Below are positions 36,337 to 46,096 of a DNA stretch of 64,000 nucleotides, one piece after another. A program made the position numbers and the translations under genes. The stretch lies in assembly GCF_028869115.1 (NCBI RefSeq), contig NZ_CP079800.1, positions 434,001 through 498,000 on the forward strand, in the 5' to 3' direction. The notes beneath the pieces were generated by a model that was not told where the DNA came from, searched no databases, and was given only the letters and a program-made list of their open reading frames with translations. Position 1 is the first letter of the stretch; every line of letters starts with the position of its first letter. This DNA comes from Pseudemcibacter aquimaris (GTDB lineage Bacteria > Pseudomonadota > Alphaproteobacteria > Sphingomonadales > Emcibacteraceae).

Positions 36337-36984
36337 TTAATTGTTCGCGAATAGAATGATGTCATGACCGAGTTCCCATTTTGGGTATTTGGTCATTATG
36401 GATTTGAACAAATCACTTTCAAGATTTCTTTCCAGCCATTTTTGTAAATGCGGGTAAGGACGACTATCAAAATAATCTTTATCAACAAAGGCAAACTGCC
36501 TGATGAAGGGGAACACAGAAAGGTCCGTCACGGTTATCTGATCCCCATTTAGAAACGGTTTATCTTTTAATCGTTCATCAAGTAAGGCAAGAAAAAAGTC
36601 GCCGTTTTCACGGTGTTCTTCTTTGCTGAGTTCAGGGTGTCTGCTGGAATATTTATATTTATCAAGATGTTGTTTGAATTTATTATCGTTAATATCAACG
36701 AGCTCTTTTGTTTCATCAATAAATTTTGACCAGCCATGAGGATCATTTTGTTCAATGGCCCAGAACATCACATCGCGGCTTTCATCGATAACAGCGCCGT
36801 CTTGTAACTGAAGTACAGGGACCGTGGCTTTCGGTGAGATTTCAAGCATTTCTTCTGGCTTGTCTCTAAGCACGACTTCACGTAATTCGCATGTGATGCC
36901 ACAGGCATAAAGCGCGAGCCTCGCACGCATGGCATAAGGGCATCTTCTGAAGCTATAAAGAATAGGATAATTTGAATTATTCAT
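36337..36984 (-). CDS. Glutathione S-transferase family protein
   Basis: A 215-residue protein with an N-terminal thioredoxin-like GST domain: YSFRRCPYAMRARLALYACG has the CPYA motif used for thiol chemistry, with VPVLQLQDGAVIDESRDVMF as the glutathione-binding segment. The helical C-terminal domain contains QITVTDLSVFPFIRQFAFVD. Its substrate is unknown. It overlaps the end of thiE by 8 bases, so the two are co-translated. Confidence 0.88.
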   Translation of the reverse strand: MNNSNYPILYSFRRCPYAMRARLALYACGITCELREVVLRDKPEEMLEISPKATVPVLQLQDGAVIDESRDVMFWAIEQNDPHGWSKFIDETKELVDINDNKFKQHLDKYKYSSRHPELSKEEHRENGDFFLALLDERLKDKPFLNGDQITVTDLSVFPFIRQFAFVDKDYFDSRPYPHLQKWLERNLESDLFKSIMTKYPKWELGHDIILFANN

Positions 36985-37612
36985 TATTTGAAATGGCTTT
37001 ATTAATTAATTCAACTGCTTTCTGGGGACCATCATTATGGTCCCATACACCAGAACATATGGCGACAAAATCAGCACCGGCATTTGCGATGTCCGTGACA
37101 TTGTTTGCGGTGATGCCGCCAATCGCGACACATGGGACCTCAAACAATTCCTGCCACCATGTGAGCAGTTCGGGCCCCGCGACACTCGTCGTTATTTTAG
37201 TTGGTGTTGGGAAGAATGAACCAAAGGCCACGTAATCGGCGCCTTGTTCGCCGGCGGTCATGGCCAAATGTTTGCTATCTTTACAGGTAACACCAATGAT
37301 TTTATCTGGGCCGAGAAGTTCACGTGCTTTGGCGTAACTCATGTCTTCTTGTCCCACATGAACACCGTCTGCACCCACTTTGTTGGCAATATCTGGGCGA
37401 TCATTAATGATGAAAGCCACATCTTTTGCATGACAAATCGGCATTAATCGTTTCGCTGCCAGAATGATTTCTTCGTCATAGCTGTCCTTCATCCGCAGTT
37501 GAAGGCTTGCAACATCGCCACCTTCCAGTGCATTTTCAAGTTCACCGGCAAAGGCATCAAGATCAAATTTTGAAGGGGTGATTAGATATAAGCGTGTGTC
37601 TGTCATGGTCAA
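36977..37612 (-). CDS. thiE: Thiamine-phosphate synthase
   Basis: A 211-residue TIM-barrel enzyme joining HMP pyrophosphate and thiazole phosphate. The motifs LQLRMKDSYDEE, FIINDRPDIANKVGADGVHV, GPDKIIGVTCKD, VAFGSFFPTPTK and VAIGGITANN are typical. No TPP riboswitch is visible upstream, consistent with its position inside a larger minus-strand run rather than in a thi operon. It overlaps the GST gene. Confidence 0.93.
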   Translation of the reverse strand: MTMTDTRLYLITPSKFDLDAFAGELENALEGGDVASLQLRMKDSYDEEIILAAKRLMPICHAKDVAFIINDRPDIANKVGADGVHVGQEDMSYAKARELLGPDKIIGVTCKDSKHLAMTAGEQGADYVAFGSFFPTPTKITTSVAGPELLTWWQELFEVPCVAIGGITANNVTDIANAGADFVAICSGVWDHNDGPQKAVELINKAISNNE

Positions 37613-37644
37613 ACCTGATTGTTTTTATTTTATTGTATCAATAG

Positions 37645-38913
37645 CTATTCAGGGATCAAGTCATTATCACGAAGAACCTGACCAGCAAGATAAAGTGACC
37701 CACAAATAACCACTGTTACGGGGGCATCTGCATCAATTTTTTGAATAGCATCCAGAACATTATCTGCTGTTTCGGCCTTGATGTTGTGGCTCCATGCAAA
37801 TTTGACAATTTCTGTCGCGGGGTGACTTGCTTCCCCGTCAACATGAATGCCATAAAGTTGATCGGTCAGTGGTGCTAATGGTTTTAAATATCCTGCAGTA
37901 TCCTTATTTTCCATCATACCACAAATTAAAATAAGCCTTTTGTCACCAAATGAACTTGCAATAACATCACCAGCTGCCGGGTTATGACCACCATCAAGCC
38001 AAAGTTCTGACCCTTCTGGTAAAATTTCACCGAACCTGCTTTTACTGATATTTTGCATGCGCGCGGGCCAATTGGCGTTTGATATACCCTGATTGTAACA
38101 TTCTTCGGGGATGATGAGTGTTTCTTGAGATCTTAATGTAGCAATAGCAAGGGCCGCATTTGAAATTTGGTGAGGGCCATTCAGATTTGGGTTAGAAAGA
38201 TTTAATATGCCTTTCTCATCTTCATATGAAAAACCATCTTCTTTAATTTCATAGCCCCAGTTAGAAATAATATTCGCCCGTTTATCGTTTGCGGTTTTTA
38301 ATATCTGTTCACCCGCATCGGGCAATTGTTTTCCAATGATAAGCGGAGCATCTTTTTTGGCAATGTTAGCTTTTTCCATCGCAATATGTCTTATTTCAGA
38401 ACCTAGGAACTGTTCATGATCAAATGACACCGGCGTAATAACAGAAGCAAGCGGCTCATCAACTACATTGGTTGCGTCCAATCTGCCACCAAGTCCAACT
38501 TCAAGAATAAGCACATCCGCCGGATTGTCGGCGAATGCTTTGAATGCGGCAGCGGTTGTGATTTCAAAATATGTTATTGGATCGCCGTCGTTGACCTGCT
38601 CGCAATGTTCAAGTAGCTCTGAAAGGTAATCTTCATTAATCAGCTTACCACCTAGCCTAATCCGTTCGTTAAAACGCACGAGGTGTGGTGAAGTATAAAC
38701 ATGAACGGATAGATTTGCGGCTTCTAAGATCGAACGAAGATAGGCAATCGTGGACCCTTTACCATTAGTCCCGGCGACATGGATAACAGGCGGTAGATTT
38801 TTTTCAGGATTTCCAAGTCTTTGCAAAATGTCATGCATTCTATCCAAAGACAGGTCAATGATCTTTGGATGAAGATCTAATAATCTTTCCAGAATGGCAT
38901 CACTTTTTTGCAT
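37645..38913 (-). CDS. folC: Folylpolyglutamate synthase / dihydrofolate synthase
   Basis: A 422-residue Mur-ligase-fold enzyme that adds glutamate to dihydropteroate and folates. The ATP loop is IHVAGTNGKGSTIAYLRSI. Other family blocks are SPHLVRFNERIRLGG, EVGLGGRLDATNVV, HEQFLGSEIRHIAMEKANIA and WLDGGHNPAAG. It is 10 bases downstream of accD, as in many proteobacteria, and follows the trp genes on one minus-strand transcript. Confidence 0.95.
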   Translation of the reverse strand: MQKSDAILERLLDLHPKIIDLSLDRMHDILQRLGNPEKNLPPVIHVAGTNGKGSTIAYLRSILEAANLSVHVYTSPHLVRFNERIRLGGKLINEDYLSELLEHCEQVNDGDPITYFEITTAAAFKAFADNPADVLILEVGLGGRLDATNVVDEPLASVITPVSFDHEQFLGSEIRHIAMEKANIAKKDAPLIIGKQLPDAGEQILKTANDKRANIISNWGYEIKEDGFSYEDEKGILNLSNPNLNGPHQISNAALAIATLRSQETLIIPEECYNQGISNANWPARMQNISKSRFGEILPEGSELWLDGGHNPAAGDVIASSFGDKRLILICGMMENKDTAGYLKPLAPLTDQLYGIHVDGEASHPATEIVKFAWSHNIKAETADNVLDAIQKIDADAPVTVVICGSLYLAGQVLRDNDLIPE

Positions 38914-38923
38914 TTTGTTGGCC

Positions 38924-39781
38924 TTAGGCCGCCTTTTTCATCAGAAGTCCGATAAGCTGGCTTAATTTGTTCTTCATATCTCTGCGGTGAACGATCATAT
39001 CAATCATACCATGCTCAAGAAGATATTCACTGCGTTGGAAACCTTCTGGTAGTTCTTCGCGAATGGTATCTTTAATCACACGTGGCCCCGCAAAACAAAT
39101 TAGCGCGTTTGGTTCAGCAATTTGAATGTCACCAAGCATCGCATATGACGCTGTCACACCACCCGTTGTTGGGTCAGTCAACACAACAATATAAGGAATA
39201 CCAGCATCTTTTAATTTCTGCACAGCAACAGTACAGCGCGGCATTTGCATAAGTGAAAGAATGCCTTCCTGCATGCGTGCTCCACCGGCGGCGGTAAATA
39301 AAATAAGCGGTGCTTTTTTCTCAAGCGCTTGTTCTGCAGCGGCAATGATGCCGTTACCAACACCAATACCCATTGAACCACCCATAAACAGGAAGTTCTG
39401 AACGGCGATAACAGTTTCAACATTGCCCATTTTACCAAGCGCAACGGCAATCGCATCTTCATATTCGCTTTTGCTTCTGGCGGCTTTAAGGCGTTCAGTG
39501 TATTTCTTTTGATCTTTAAATTTAAGCGGGTCTTCATTTGCCTTTGGCAGTTCAACCAATGAATATTTACCTTCATCAAAAAGATGCTTAAATCTTTCGG
39601 TTGGGCCAATACGTTCATGGTGGTCACAATTTGGGCAAATGCTTTGATTTTTTTCAATGTCATTTACATAAAGAAGCTGTCCGCAGCCCTTACATTTATG
39701 CCAAAGATTGTCTGGTGTTTCTGATTTTTGTCCAATAATGCTTTGAATTTTTGGACGCACAAAATTTGTTAACCAGTTCAT
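38924..39781 (-). CDS. accD: Acetyl-CoA carboxylase carboxyltransferase subunit beta
   Basis: A 285-residue beta subunit that, with AccA, transfers carboxyl from biotin to acetyl-CoA to make malonyl-CoA. An N-terminal zinc ribbon has CKGC and CPNC pairs (WHKCKGCGQLLYVND, QSICPNCDHHERI). The crotonase-like core includes FMGGSMGIGVGNGI and AAGGARMQEGILSLMQM. It sits between trpA and folC, the standard trpFBA-accD-folC order. Confidence 0.96.
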   Translation of the reverse strand: MNWLTNFVRPKIQSIIGQKSETPDNLWHKCKGCGQLLYVNDIEKNQSICPNCDHHERIGPTERFKHLFDEGKYSLVELPKANEDPLKFKDQKKYTERLKAARSKSEYEDAIAVALGKMGNVETVIAVQNFLFMGGSMGIGVGNGIIAAAEQALEKKAPLILFTAAGGARMQEGILSLMQMPRCTVAVQKLKDAGIPYIVVLTDPTTGGVTASYAMLGDIQIAEPNALICFAGPRVIKDTIREELPEGFQRSEYLLEHGMIDMIVHRRDMKNKLSQLIGLLMKKAA

Positions 39782-39790
39782 ATTTTAACC

Positions 39791-40627
39791 TCAATCTTCT
39801 CTTGTTGCGGCTTTTACACCGTTTGAGAGTTCATTTACAAAAGATAGGACTCTACCTGTTAGTTCAGAATTTGCAACATTTTCTTGGTTCACATTCTGCT
39901 TAATTATATCAACAATTGCTGATCCAACAACAACGGCATCGGCAAATTCGGCGAACCTTTTTGCATCTTCCGGATCCTTAATGCCAAAGCCAACGGCCAT
40001 CGGAATATCCGTGTCTTCGCGGAAATTATCAAGCGCCGCTTTTACGGGCGTCAGGTCCGGTTTTGCAGTGCCGGTAATGCCAGCGATTGTAACGTAATAT
40101 AAAAAGCCCGAACCATTTTCCAGAATTTGCGCCAAGCGTGTTTTATCAGTCGTTGGGGTTGCAAGGTGTACCATACCCATGCCGGCTGCTTTTGCAGGAA
40201 TAGCAAGTTCTTGATCCTCTTCCGGGGGCAGATCAACAATAATCAATCCGTCAATGCCCGCACTAAGAGCGTCTGTTAAAAACTTATCAACGCCATAAAT
40301 ATAAATCGGGTTGTAATATCCCATCAGAATGATCGGTGTATCCTGATCATCTTCACGGAAAGCTTTAATCATATTCAACGTTTTGGTAAGCGTCATGCCG
40401 CCTTTAAGGGCGCGGATGCTGGCTTCCTGAATGGCAGGACCATCGGCCATCGGATCGGAAAATGGCATGCCGATTTCAATAATATCTGCGCCAGCGGATG
40501 GTAATCCTTTTAAAATTTCAAGCGATGTATCAAGATCAGGGTCACCCGCAGTGGTAAATGTAACAAGACCAGCGCGGTTTTCTGATTTTAATTTTGCAAA
40601 TCTTTTTTCAATACGATCAAGGGCCAT
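39791..40627 (-). CDS. trpA: Tryptophan synthase alpha subunit
   Basis: A 278-residue TIM barrel that cleaves indole-3-glycerol phosphate. The catalytic region is DIIEIGMPFSDPMADGPAIQ (Glu and Asp), with LIIVDLPPEED and VGFGIKDPEDA. It overlaps trpB at the stop/start (one base), so the two subunits are translationally coupled. Confidence 0.97.
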   Translation of the reverse strand: MALDRIEKRFAKLKSENRAGLVTFTTAGDPDLDTSLEILKGLPSAGADIIEIGMPFSDPMADGPAIQEASIRALKGGMTLTKTLNMIKAFREDDQDTPIILMGYYNPIYIYGVDKFLTDALSAGIDGLIIVDLPPEEDQELAIPAKAAGMGMVHLATPTTDKTRLAQILENGSGFLYYVTIAGITGTAKPDLTPVKAALDNFREDTDIPMAVGFGIKDPEDAKRFAEFADAVVVGSAIVDIIKQNVNQENVANSELTGRVLSFVNELSNGVKAATRED

Positions 40628-41841
40628 TAGATTTCCTCCCCAAGGGCGTCAGCCACAGTAAAGATATCTTTATCACCACGGCCGCTTAAGCCCATAACGA
40701 TAATATGATCCTTTGGAAGTTCTGGTGCCATCTTCATGACATGGGCAATGGCATGTGCACTTTCAAGGGCAGGGATAATGCCTTCAAGGCGTGTACAAAG
40801 CTGGAATGCCTCGAGCGCTTCTTTATCGTCAATCGGCACATATTTCACGCGGCCAATATCATGTAAATGGCTGTGTTCTGGGCCGATCCCCGGATAATCA
40901 AGGCCCGCTGAAATGGAGTGTGCCTCTAAAATCTGACCATCGTCATCCATCAATAGGAACGTACGGTTACCATGCAGCACGCCCGGCGCACCACCAGAAA
41001 GGGATGCGGCATGTTTATCTGTATTTACGCCGTGTCCCGCCGCCTCAACGGCAACAATATCAACATCATCATCAAGGAATGGATGAAATAGGCCAATGGC
41101 GTTTGACCCGCCACCAACACAAGCAACAAGGCTATCGGGCAGGCGCCCTTCTTTTGCGAGTATTTGTTCACGTGCCTCATCACCGATCACACATTGGAAA
41201 TCACGCACAAGTTCCGGATATGGGTGTGGTCCGGCTGCGGTGCCAATAATGTAAAATGTGTCTTTTACATTGGTAACCCAATCACGAAGCGCTTCATTCA
41301 TACTATCTTTAAGGCTTTCAGAGCCGGAGGTCACAGGGACAACTTCTGCACCCAATAATTTCATGCGAAATACATTTGGTTTTTGGCGTTCAATGTCTTT
41401 CGCACCCATGTAAACAACGCAAGGCATACCAAATAATGCACAAACGGTTGCGGTTGCAACGCCGTGCTGTCCAGCGCCCGTTTCCGCAATGATACGCGTT
41501 TTACCCATACGGCGCGCGAGTAGGATTTGACCGATGCAGTTGTTAATCTTATGTGCGCCCGTGTGGTTTAGCTCTTCACGCTTGAAATAGATTTTTGCAC
41601 CACCAAGATGTTCGGTCATACGTTTCGCATAATAAAGCGGGTTTGGACGCCCGACAAATTCTTTTAACAGTTCATGAAATTCCTGTTTAAAGGCAGGATC
41701 ATTTTTTGCTTCGTTATATGTTTTTTCAACATCAAGAATAAGCGGCATCAATGTTTCTGCGACGTATCTGCCACCGAAAATACCAAAATGTCCCTCTTCA
41801 TCTGGACCGTTACGATAACTATTTTTAATGCTATCAACCAT
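40627..41841 (-). CDS. trpB: Tryptophan synthase beta subunit
   Basis: A 404-residue PLP enzyme combining indole and serine. The PLP lysine is in [49 protein letters not shown] and [15 protein letters not shown] are standard. Start and stop overlap trpF and trpA by one base each, giving a tightly packed trpF-trpB-trpA block. No trp leader peptide or attenuator is visible. Confidence 0.97.
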   Translation of the reverse strand: MVDSIKNSYRNGPDEEGHFGIFGGRYVAETLMPLILDVEKTYNEAKNDPAFKQEFHELLKEFVGRPNPLYYAKRMTEHLGGAKIYFKREELNHTGAHKINNCIGQILLARRMGKTRIIAETGAGQHGVATATVCALFGMPCVVYMGAKDIERQKPNVFRMKLLGAEVVPVTSGSESLKDSMNEALRDWVTNVKDTFYIIGTAAGPHPYPELVRDFQCVIGDEAREQILAKEGRLPDSLVACVGGGSNAIGLFHPFLDDDVDIVAVEAAGHGVNTDKHAASLSGGAPGVLHGNRTFLLMDDDGQILEAHSISAGLDYPGIGPEHSHLHDIGRVKYVPIDDKEALEAFQLCTRLEGIIPALESAHAIAHVMKMAPELPKDHIIVMGLSGRGDKDIFTVADALGEEI

Positions 41842-42491
41842 TATTCAATTTCCTGTATCGCCTTCATAAAGGCGTTAATTTTTTCTATATTCTTTGTTCC
41901 CGGCGTCTCTTCTACGCCACTGGATACATCAACCATTTTTGCGCCACTGATTTTAATGGCTTGCGCAACATTTGTCTCGTCTAATCCACCGGATAATAGC
42001 CAGGGCACTTTCCATTCTTTTCCAGCAATCAGTTGCCAATCAAACTCAAGACCATTGCCGCCCGGTAACGCATTTTCCATATCAGTAGGTGGCTTTGCAT
42101 CAAATAAAAGCATATCAACATGATTTTCATATTCACGTGCCCGTGCAATATCACTGACGGATGCGACGGAAATTGCTTTGATCACTTTTTTACCAAATCT
42201 GCTTTTGATATATTGAATGCGTTCAAGTGTTTCTGTTCCATGAAGTTGTATGTAATCAAGATCCGCTTCTTTTAATACTTCACCAAGAAGCGCGTCATCA
42301 GGGTTTACGAATACACCCGCCGTTTGGATTTTCCCTTTGGCAGAATTACATAATTCTCCGGCAATTACTGGATCAACATTTCTTGGGGAAGGGGGGAAAA
42401 ATACAAAACCAATGATACTTGCCCCAGCATCAATGGCAGCATTCATTGTTTCAAGGTTTGATAACCCGCATATTTTGGCTTTGGCTGTCAT
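41841..42491 (-). CDS. trpF: Phosphoribosylanthranilate isomerase
   Basis: A 216-residue TIM-barrel isomerase of tryptophan synthesis. It begins with the typical [20 protein letters not shown] (catalytic Cys) and continues with [32 protein letters not shown] and [10 protein letters not shown]. It lies 2 bases downstream of pyrF, so pyrF may belong to the same transcript. Confidence 0.96.
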   Translation of the reverse strand: MTAKAKICGLSNLETMNAAIDAGASIIGFVFFPPSPRNVDPVIAGELCNSAKGKIQTAGVFVNPDDALLGEVLKEADLDYIQLHGTETLERIQYIKSRFGKKVIKAISVASVSDIARAREYENHVDMLLFDAKPPTDMENALPGGNGLEFDWQLIAGKEWKVPWLLSGGLDETNVAQAIKISGAKMVDVSSGVEETPGTKNIEKINAFMKAIQEIE

Positions 42492-42493
42492 GA

Positions 42494-43228
42494 TTATCCG
42501 TTTATTTCGTCAGCGATTTTCTTTGCTGCTTCGGCTGGGTTGTCATCTTGTGTAATAGGGCGCCCAATGACCAAATAATCAGCGCCAAGGGCCACTGCCT
42601 CGGCCGGGGTCATTGTGCGTTTTTGGTCACCAATGGCGCTGCCCGCTGGGCGAATGCCCGGCACAACCAATTTGAAATCTTTACCGCAGGATTCTTTTAT
42701 TAATTTGATCTCATGTGATGAACAAACCACACCATCAAGGCCGCTTTCTTTTGCAAGGCGGGCAAGTTTCACCACTTGCATGGAAACTTTATTTTGATAA
42801 CCAATTGCACACATGTCTTCGTTATCGAGGCTGGTTAAAATCGTTACGCCAACAATAAGTGGGCGTTCACAGCCAACATTCTTGGCAGCTTCAGTTGCGG
42901 CCTCTGCTGCGGCACGCATCATTGTTGGTCCACCAGCTGTATGAATTGTCATGATTTTTGGTTTTAACGGCATTAATGAATGAATGGCCTTGGCAACCGT
43001 GTTTGGAATGTCATGAAGTTTTAAATCCAGAAAAATATTCTGGTCGGCATTTGCAACTTCATTAAAACCTGCTGGGCCATTGGCGCCAAAAAATTCAAGC
43101 CCCAATTTGACACCACCAACATGTGGACCAAGGTCACGGGCAAGCTTGGATGCTTCATCTGTACTGATTGTATCAAGAGCACACAGAATGCGTTCAGAAG
43201 GTTTTAATTCGCTCATCATTCGTTCCAT
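42494..43228 (-). CDS. pyrF: Orotidine 5'-phosphate decarboxylase
   Basis: About 240 residues of the OMP decarboxylase fold, last step of UMP synthesis. The catalytic block is IFLDLKLHDIPNTVAKAI (Lys/Asp charge network); GIRPAGSAIGDQKRTMTPAE and YLVIGRPITQDDNPAEAA are also diagnostic. The true start may be Met4 or Met5 (about 43214-43219): GGAACGA inside the first codons serves those better than anything serves the first ATG. It precedes trpF and follows the lapA-like gene. Confidence 0.95.
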   Translation of the reverse strand: MERMMSELKPSERILCALDTISTDEASKLARDLGPHVGGVKLGLEFFGANGPAGFNEVANADQNIFLDLKLHDIPNTVAKAIHSLMPLKPKIMTIHTAGGPTMMRAAAEAATEAAKNVGCERPLIVGVTILTSLDNEDMCAIGYQNKVSMQVVKLARLAKESGLDGVVCSSHEIKLIKESCGKDFKLVVPGIRPAGSAIGDQKRTMTPAEAVALGADYLVIGRPITQDDNPAEAAKKIADEING

Positions 43229-43234
43229 TAAAAT

Positions 43235-43558
43235 TTATGATGTGCTTTTGCCATGCTTTTTGTCATTTGACAATTCAATATTGCTTACGCCCATTGATTT
43301 TAACTTGTTTTCAAGCTCTTTAATCTTTTTATCGGCAAGTCTATGGCGTCGTGCGTGACGGATGCCAGAATATATTGAAACAAGCCATCCACCACCAAGC
43401 CCGATCAATATACCCATAAAGACAAGCATATAGGCAGGAAGATCAACAAGTACCGGTAATGGGAATAGGCTAAACGTAACATTGTCGCCGTTCGATACAG
43501 CGACAATTATACAAAAACAAGTGAAGAATATAAAACCAGCATAAAATATAAAGCGCAT
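43235..43558 (-). CDS. LapA-domain (DUF1049) small membrane protein
   Basis: A 107-residue protein with two hydrophobic helices, FIFYAGFIFFTCFCIIVAVS and YMLVFMGILIGLGGGWLVSI, followed by a charged, coiled-coil-prone tail (KIKELENKLKSMG). This matches the lipopolysaccharide assembly protein A domain family. A gene of this kind between ihfB and pyrF is a recurrent alphaproteobacterial arrangement. A role in envelope assembly is known for E. coli LapA but not proven here. Confidence 0.82.
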   Translation of the reverse strand: MRFIFYAGFIFFTCFCIIVAVSNGDNVTFSLFPLPVLVDLPAYMLVFMGILIGLGGGWLVSIYSGIRHARRHRLADKKIKELENKLKSMGVSNIELSNDKKHGKSTS

Positions 43559-43600
43559 GTTTGCCTCTTGAAATTATCCTATGCCGAGTAATCCGAACAA

Positions 43601-43882
43601 TTATTTATTGTTCAGCTTTTCTCTTAGGTCTTTGCCCGTTTTGAAATATGGGACACTTTTCGCAGGAACTTCGACAGCTTCGCCAGTGCGTGGATTACGT
43701 CCCGTGCGGGCAGGGCGGTGTTTAACGGAAAAAGCACCGAAACCACGTAATTCTACTCTGTTTCCATCTGCAAGTGTATTTGTAATTTCTTCAAATATAG
43801 TATTTACGATACGTTCAACATCGCGTTGATAAAGGTGGGGATTGGCGTCAACCAACTTAGCTATTAGCTCCGACTTTATCAT
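43601..43882 (-). CDS. ihfB: Integration host factor beta subunit
   Basis: A 93-residue HU/IHF-family DNA-bending protein. The N-terminus [20 protein letters not shown] and the beta-arm [20 protein letters not shown] with [10 protein letters not shown] identify the beta subunit. With IhfA it bends DNA at specific sites in transcription and recombination. It lies downstream of rpsA, as in most proteobacteria, but a terminator separates them here. Confidence 0.94.
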   Translation of the reverse strand: MIKSELIAKLVDANPHLYQRDVERIVNTIFEEITNTLADGNRVELRGFGAFSVKHRPARTGRNPRTGEAVEVPAKSVPYFKTGKDLREKLNNK

Positions 43883-44097
43883 CGTTAGACCCCTATATGT
43901 AGTTAATATTGCTTTTTACTTTGTTCTAGTAAGTTGCCAGAGAGTCTTATGGGTGTCAAGGCTAAGTGCCTTCTGGATCACGATTTTTATGAAATTAAAT
44001 ATATTTTTTTTAAAATATGCCTCTTTAAGGCATGATTTTGGGTGAAAAAACCATGAAATGAAGAAATACAACCTGTGATCATGTAGAATCAATTCAA

Positions 44098-44130
44098 TAA
44101 AAAACCCGACAGGAATGACCTGTCGGGCTT
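44098..44130 (-). terminator. Rho-independent terminator after rpsA
   Basis: On the reverse strand AAGCCCGACAGG and CCTGTCGGGTTTT form a strong stem followed by T residues, 31 bases past the rpsA stop. It separates rpsA from ihfB. Confidence 0.88.
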
Positions 44131-44160
44131 AAATTGGATAAAACTAAAAGAGTTAAGAAA

Positions 44161-45948
44161 TTATTCTTCGTCTTTAGCAGCAGCTTTTTTCTTAGGTGCA
44201 GCTTTCTTTTTAGGGGCTGCTTTTTTCTTAGCTGGCTTTTCTTCTTCCGCAGGAGTTGCGTCAGCAAGAGCCGCACCAAGAATATCACCAAGGCTAGCGC
44301 CACTGTCAGATGAACCGTATTGTGCCACAGCTTCTTTTTCTTCAGAAATTTCAAGCTGCTTGATTGAAAGACCAATCTTGCGGTTCTTCTTGTCCATTGT
44401 TGTTACTTTAGCGTCAACTTTGTCACCTACAGAGAAACGCTCTGGGCGTTGTTCTGCGCGGTCACGGCTAAGGTCAGAACGACGGATGAAGGCTTTGAAG
44501 CCGTCTTCATCGTCTTCACCAAGTGAAACTTCAAGGCCGTTTTCGTTAACATCAGTAACAGTACAAGTAACAGTTCCGCCTTTCTTAAGGCCAGAAATGC
44601 TTTCTACTGGGTCAGAAGTTAGTTGCTTAATACCAAGTGAGATGCGTTCTTTATCTGTATCGATATCAAGGATAACAGCTTTAACCACATCGCCTTTTTT
44701 GTATTCTGCGATTGCTTCTTCGCCTGATTTGTTCCAGTCAAGATCAGAAAGGTGAACCATGCCGTCCATTTCATCTTCAAGACCAACAAACAGACCAAAT
44801 TCAGTGATGTTCTTAACTTCGCCTTCGATTTCTGTGCCAACAGGGTATTTGTCAGCAAATGTAAGCCATGGGTTATCCATGCACTGCTTAAGACCAAGTG
44901 AGATACGACGTTTTTCGCTGTCGATTTCAAGAACCATAACTTCAACTTCTTGGCTGCTAGATACGATCTTGCCAGGGTGTACGTTTTTCTTAACCCAGCT
45001 CATTTCTGAAACGTGGACAAGACCTTCTACACCGTCGTCAAGTTCAACAAACGCACCGTAATCGGTGATGTTTGTAATACGACCAGTAAGTTTTGAACCA
45101 ATTGGGTACTTCTTCGTGATTGTTTCCCAAGGATCTTCTGTAAGTTGCTTCATACCTAGTGAGATACGTTGTGTATCTGGGTTCAGACGGATGATTTGAA
45201 CGTCGATTGTGTCACCAATGTTCAAGATGTCTGATGGGTGGTTGATGCGTTTCCATGAAATATCAGTAACGTGAAGAAGACCGTCGATACCGCCAAGGTC
45301 AACGAATGCACCGTAATCAGTGATGTTTTTAACAACACCTTCAACAGTTTTGCCTTCAGCAAGGTTCGTGATGATCTCAGAACGTTGTTCAGCGCGTGTT
45401 TCTTCAAGGATAGCACGACGTGATACAACGATGTTGCCACGTTTGCGGTCCATTTTAAGAATTTGGAACGGCTGTTCGATATTCATAAGTGGTGTTACGT
45501 CGCGAATTGGGCGAACGTCTACCTGGCTACCAGGTAGGAATGCTACAGCGCCGGAAAGGTCAACTGTGAAGCCGCCTTTAACACGACCAAAGATAACGCC
45601 GTTTACGCGCTCTTCAGCTTCGTAAGATTTTTCAAGAACTGTCCATGCTTCTTCACGACGTGCTTTTTCACGTGATAGCATGGCTTCGCCTTTGGCGTTT
45701 TCGATGCGCTCTACGAATACTTCAACTGTGTCACCTACGTTTAGGTCAGCTGTTTGTCCGTGAGCTGCGAATTCTTTAAGAGGGATACGACCTTCAGCTT
45801 TTAAGCCGATGTCGATTGTTGCAGCTTCTTTATCAACTGCGATGATTGTACCTGTGACAACTTTACCGTCAAACTTGCCTTCAGGGCCAAATGATTCTTC
45901 GAGCATTGCTGCGAAGTCTTCAGTGGATGGAACATTAAGTTCAGTCAT
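44161..45948 (-). CDS. rpsA: 30S ribosomal protein S1
   Basis: A 595-residue protein with six S1 RNA-binding domains (units such as GVVKNITDYGAFVDLGGIDG and GRITNITDYGAFVELDDGVE). It unfolds mRNA leaders and aids initiation on the 30S subunit. After domain six the protein ends in a low-complexity lysine/alanine tail (PAKKKAAPKKKAAPKKKAAA) that enteric S1 lacks. The ribosome site is weak (ATAGGTAAATTATA before ATG). The 148-base leader contains three hairpins, as expected for autoregulation. It follows cmk on the same strand. Confidence 0.96.
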   Translation of the reverse strand: MTELNVPSTEDFAAMLEESFGPEGKFDGKVVTGTIIAVDKEAATIDIGLKAEGRIPLKEFAAHGQTADLNVGDTVEVFVERIENAKGEAMLSREKARREEAWTVLEKSYEAEERVNGVIFGRVKGGFTVDLSGAVAFLPGSQVDVRPIRDVTPLMNIEQPFQILKMDRKRGNIVVSRRAILEETRAEQRSEIITNLAEGKTVEGVVKNITDYGAFVDLGGIDGLLHVTDISWKRINHPSDILNIGDTIDVQIIRLNPDTQRISLGMKQLTEDPWETITKKYPIGSKLTGRITNITDYGAFVELDDGVEGLVHVSEMSWVKKNVHPGKIVSSSQEVEVMVLEIDSEKRRISLGLKQCMDNPWLTFADKYPVGTEIEGEVKNITEFGLFVGLEDEMDGMVHLSDLDWNKSGEEAIAEYKKGDVVKAVILDIDTDKERISLGIKQLTSDPVESISGLKKGGTVTCTVTDVNENGLEVSLGEDDEDGFKAFIRRSDLSRDRAEQRPERFSVGDKVDAKVTTMDKKNRKIGLSIKQLEISEEKEAVAQYGSSDSGASLGDILGAALADATPAEEEKPAKKKAAPKKKAAPKKKAAAKDEE

Positions 45949-45966
45949 TATAATTTACCTATTATA

Positions 45967-46074
45967 TCGGATGATAAAACATCCGAAATTTATGAAGAAT
46001 ATCTTCATAAAGGGGTTAGTGTTAATATTCATAAAGAAAGACAAATGCATCCCCAACCCATCCGATAGGATCGG
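45967..46074 (-). promoter_or_regulatory. Three-hairpin leader of rpsA, candidate autoregulatory element
   Basis: In transcript order on the reverse strand: CCGAT-CCT-ATCGG (46062-46074), TTATGAAGA-TAT-TCTTCATAA (45990-46010), and TCGGATG-TTTTAT-CATCCGA (45967-45986). The last one ends 18 bases before the rpsA ATG. The arrangement recalls the E. coli rpsA leader, where S1 represses its own translation. Confidence 0.55.
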
Positions 46075-46096
46075 TTGAAACTGACATTTGTTTGTC

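Noticed and set aside
44094-44375. Lys/Leu-rich minus-strand frame at the end of rpsA
   Set aside because: It is a frame-shifted shadow of the S1 lysine/alanine tail running into the terminator.
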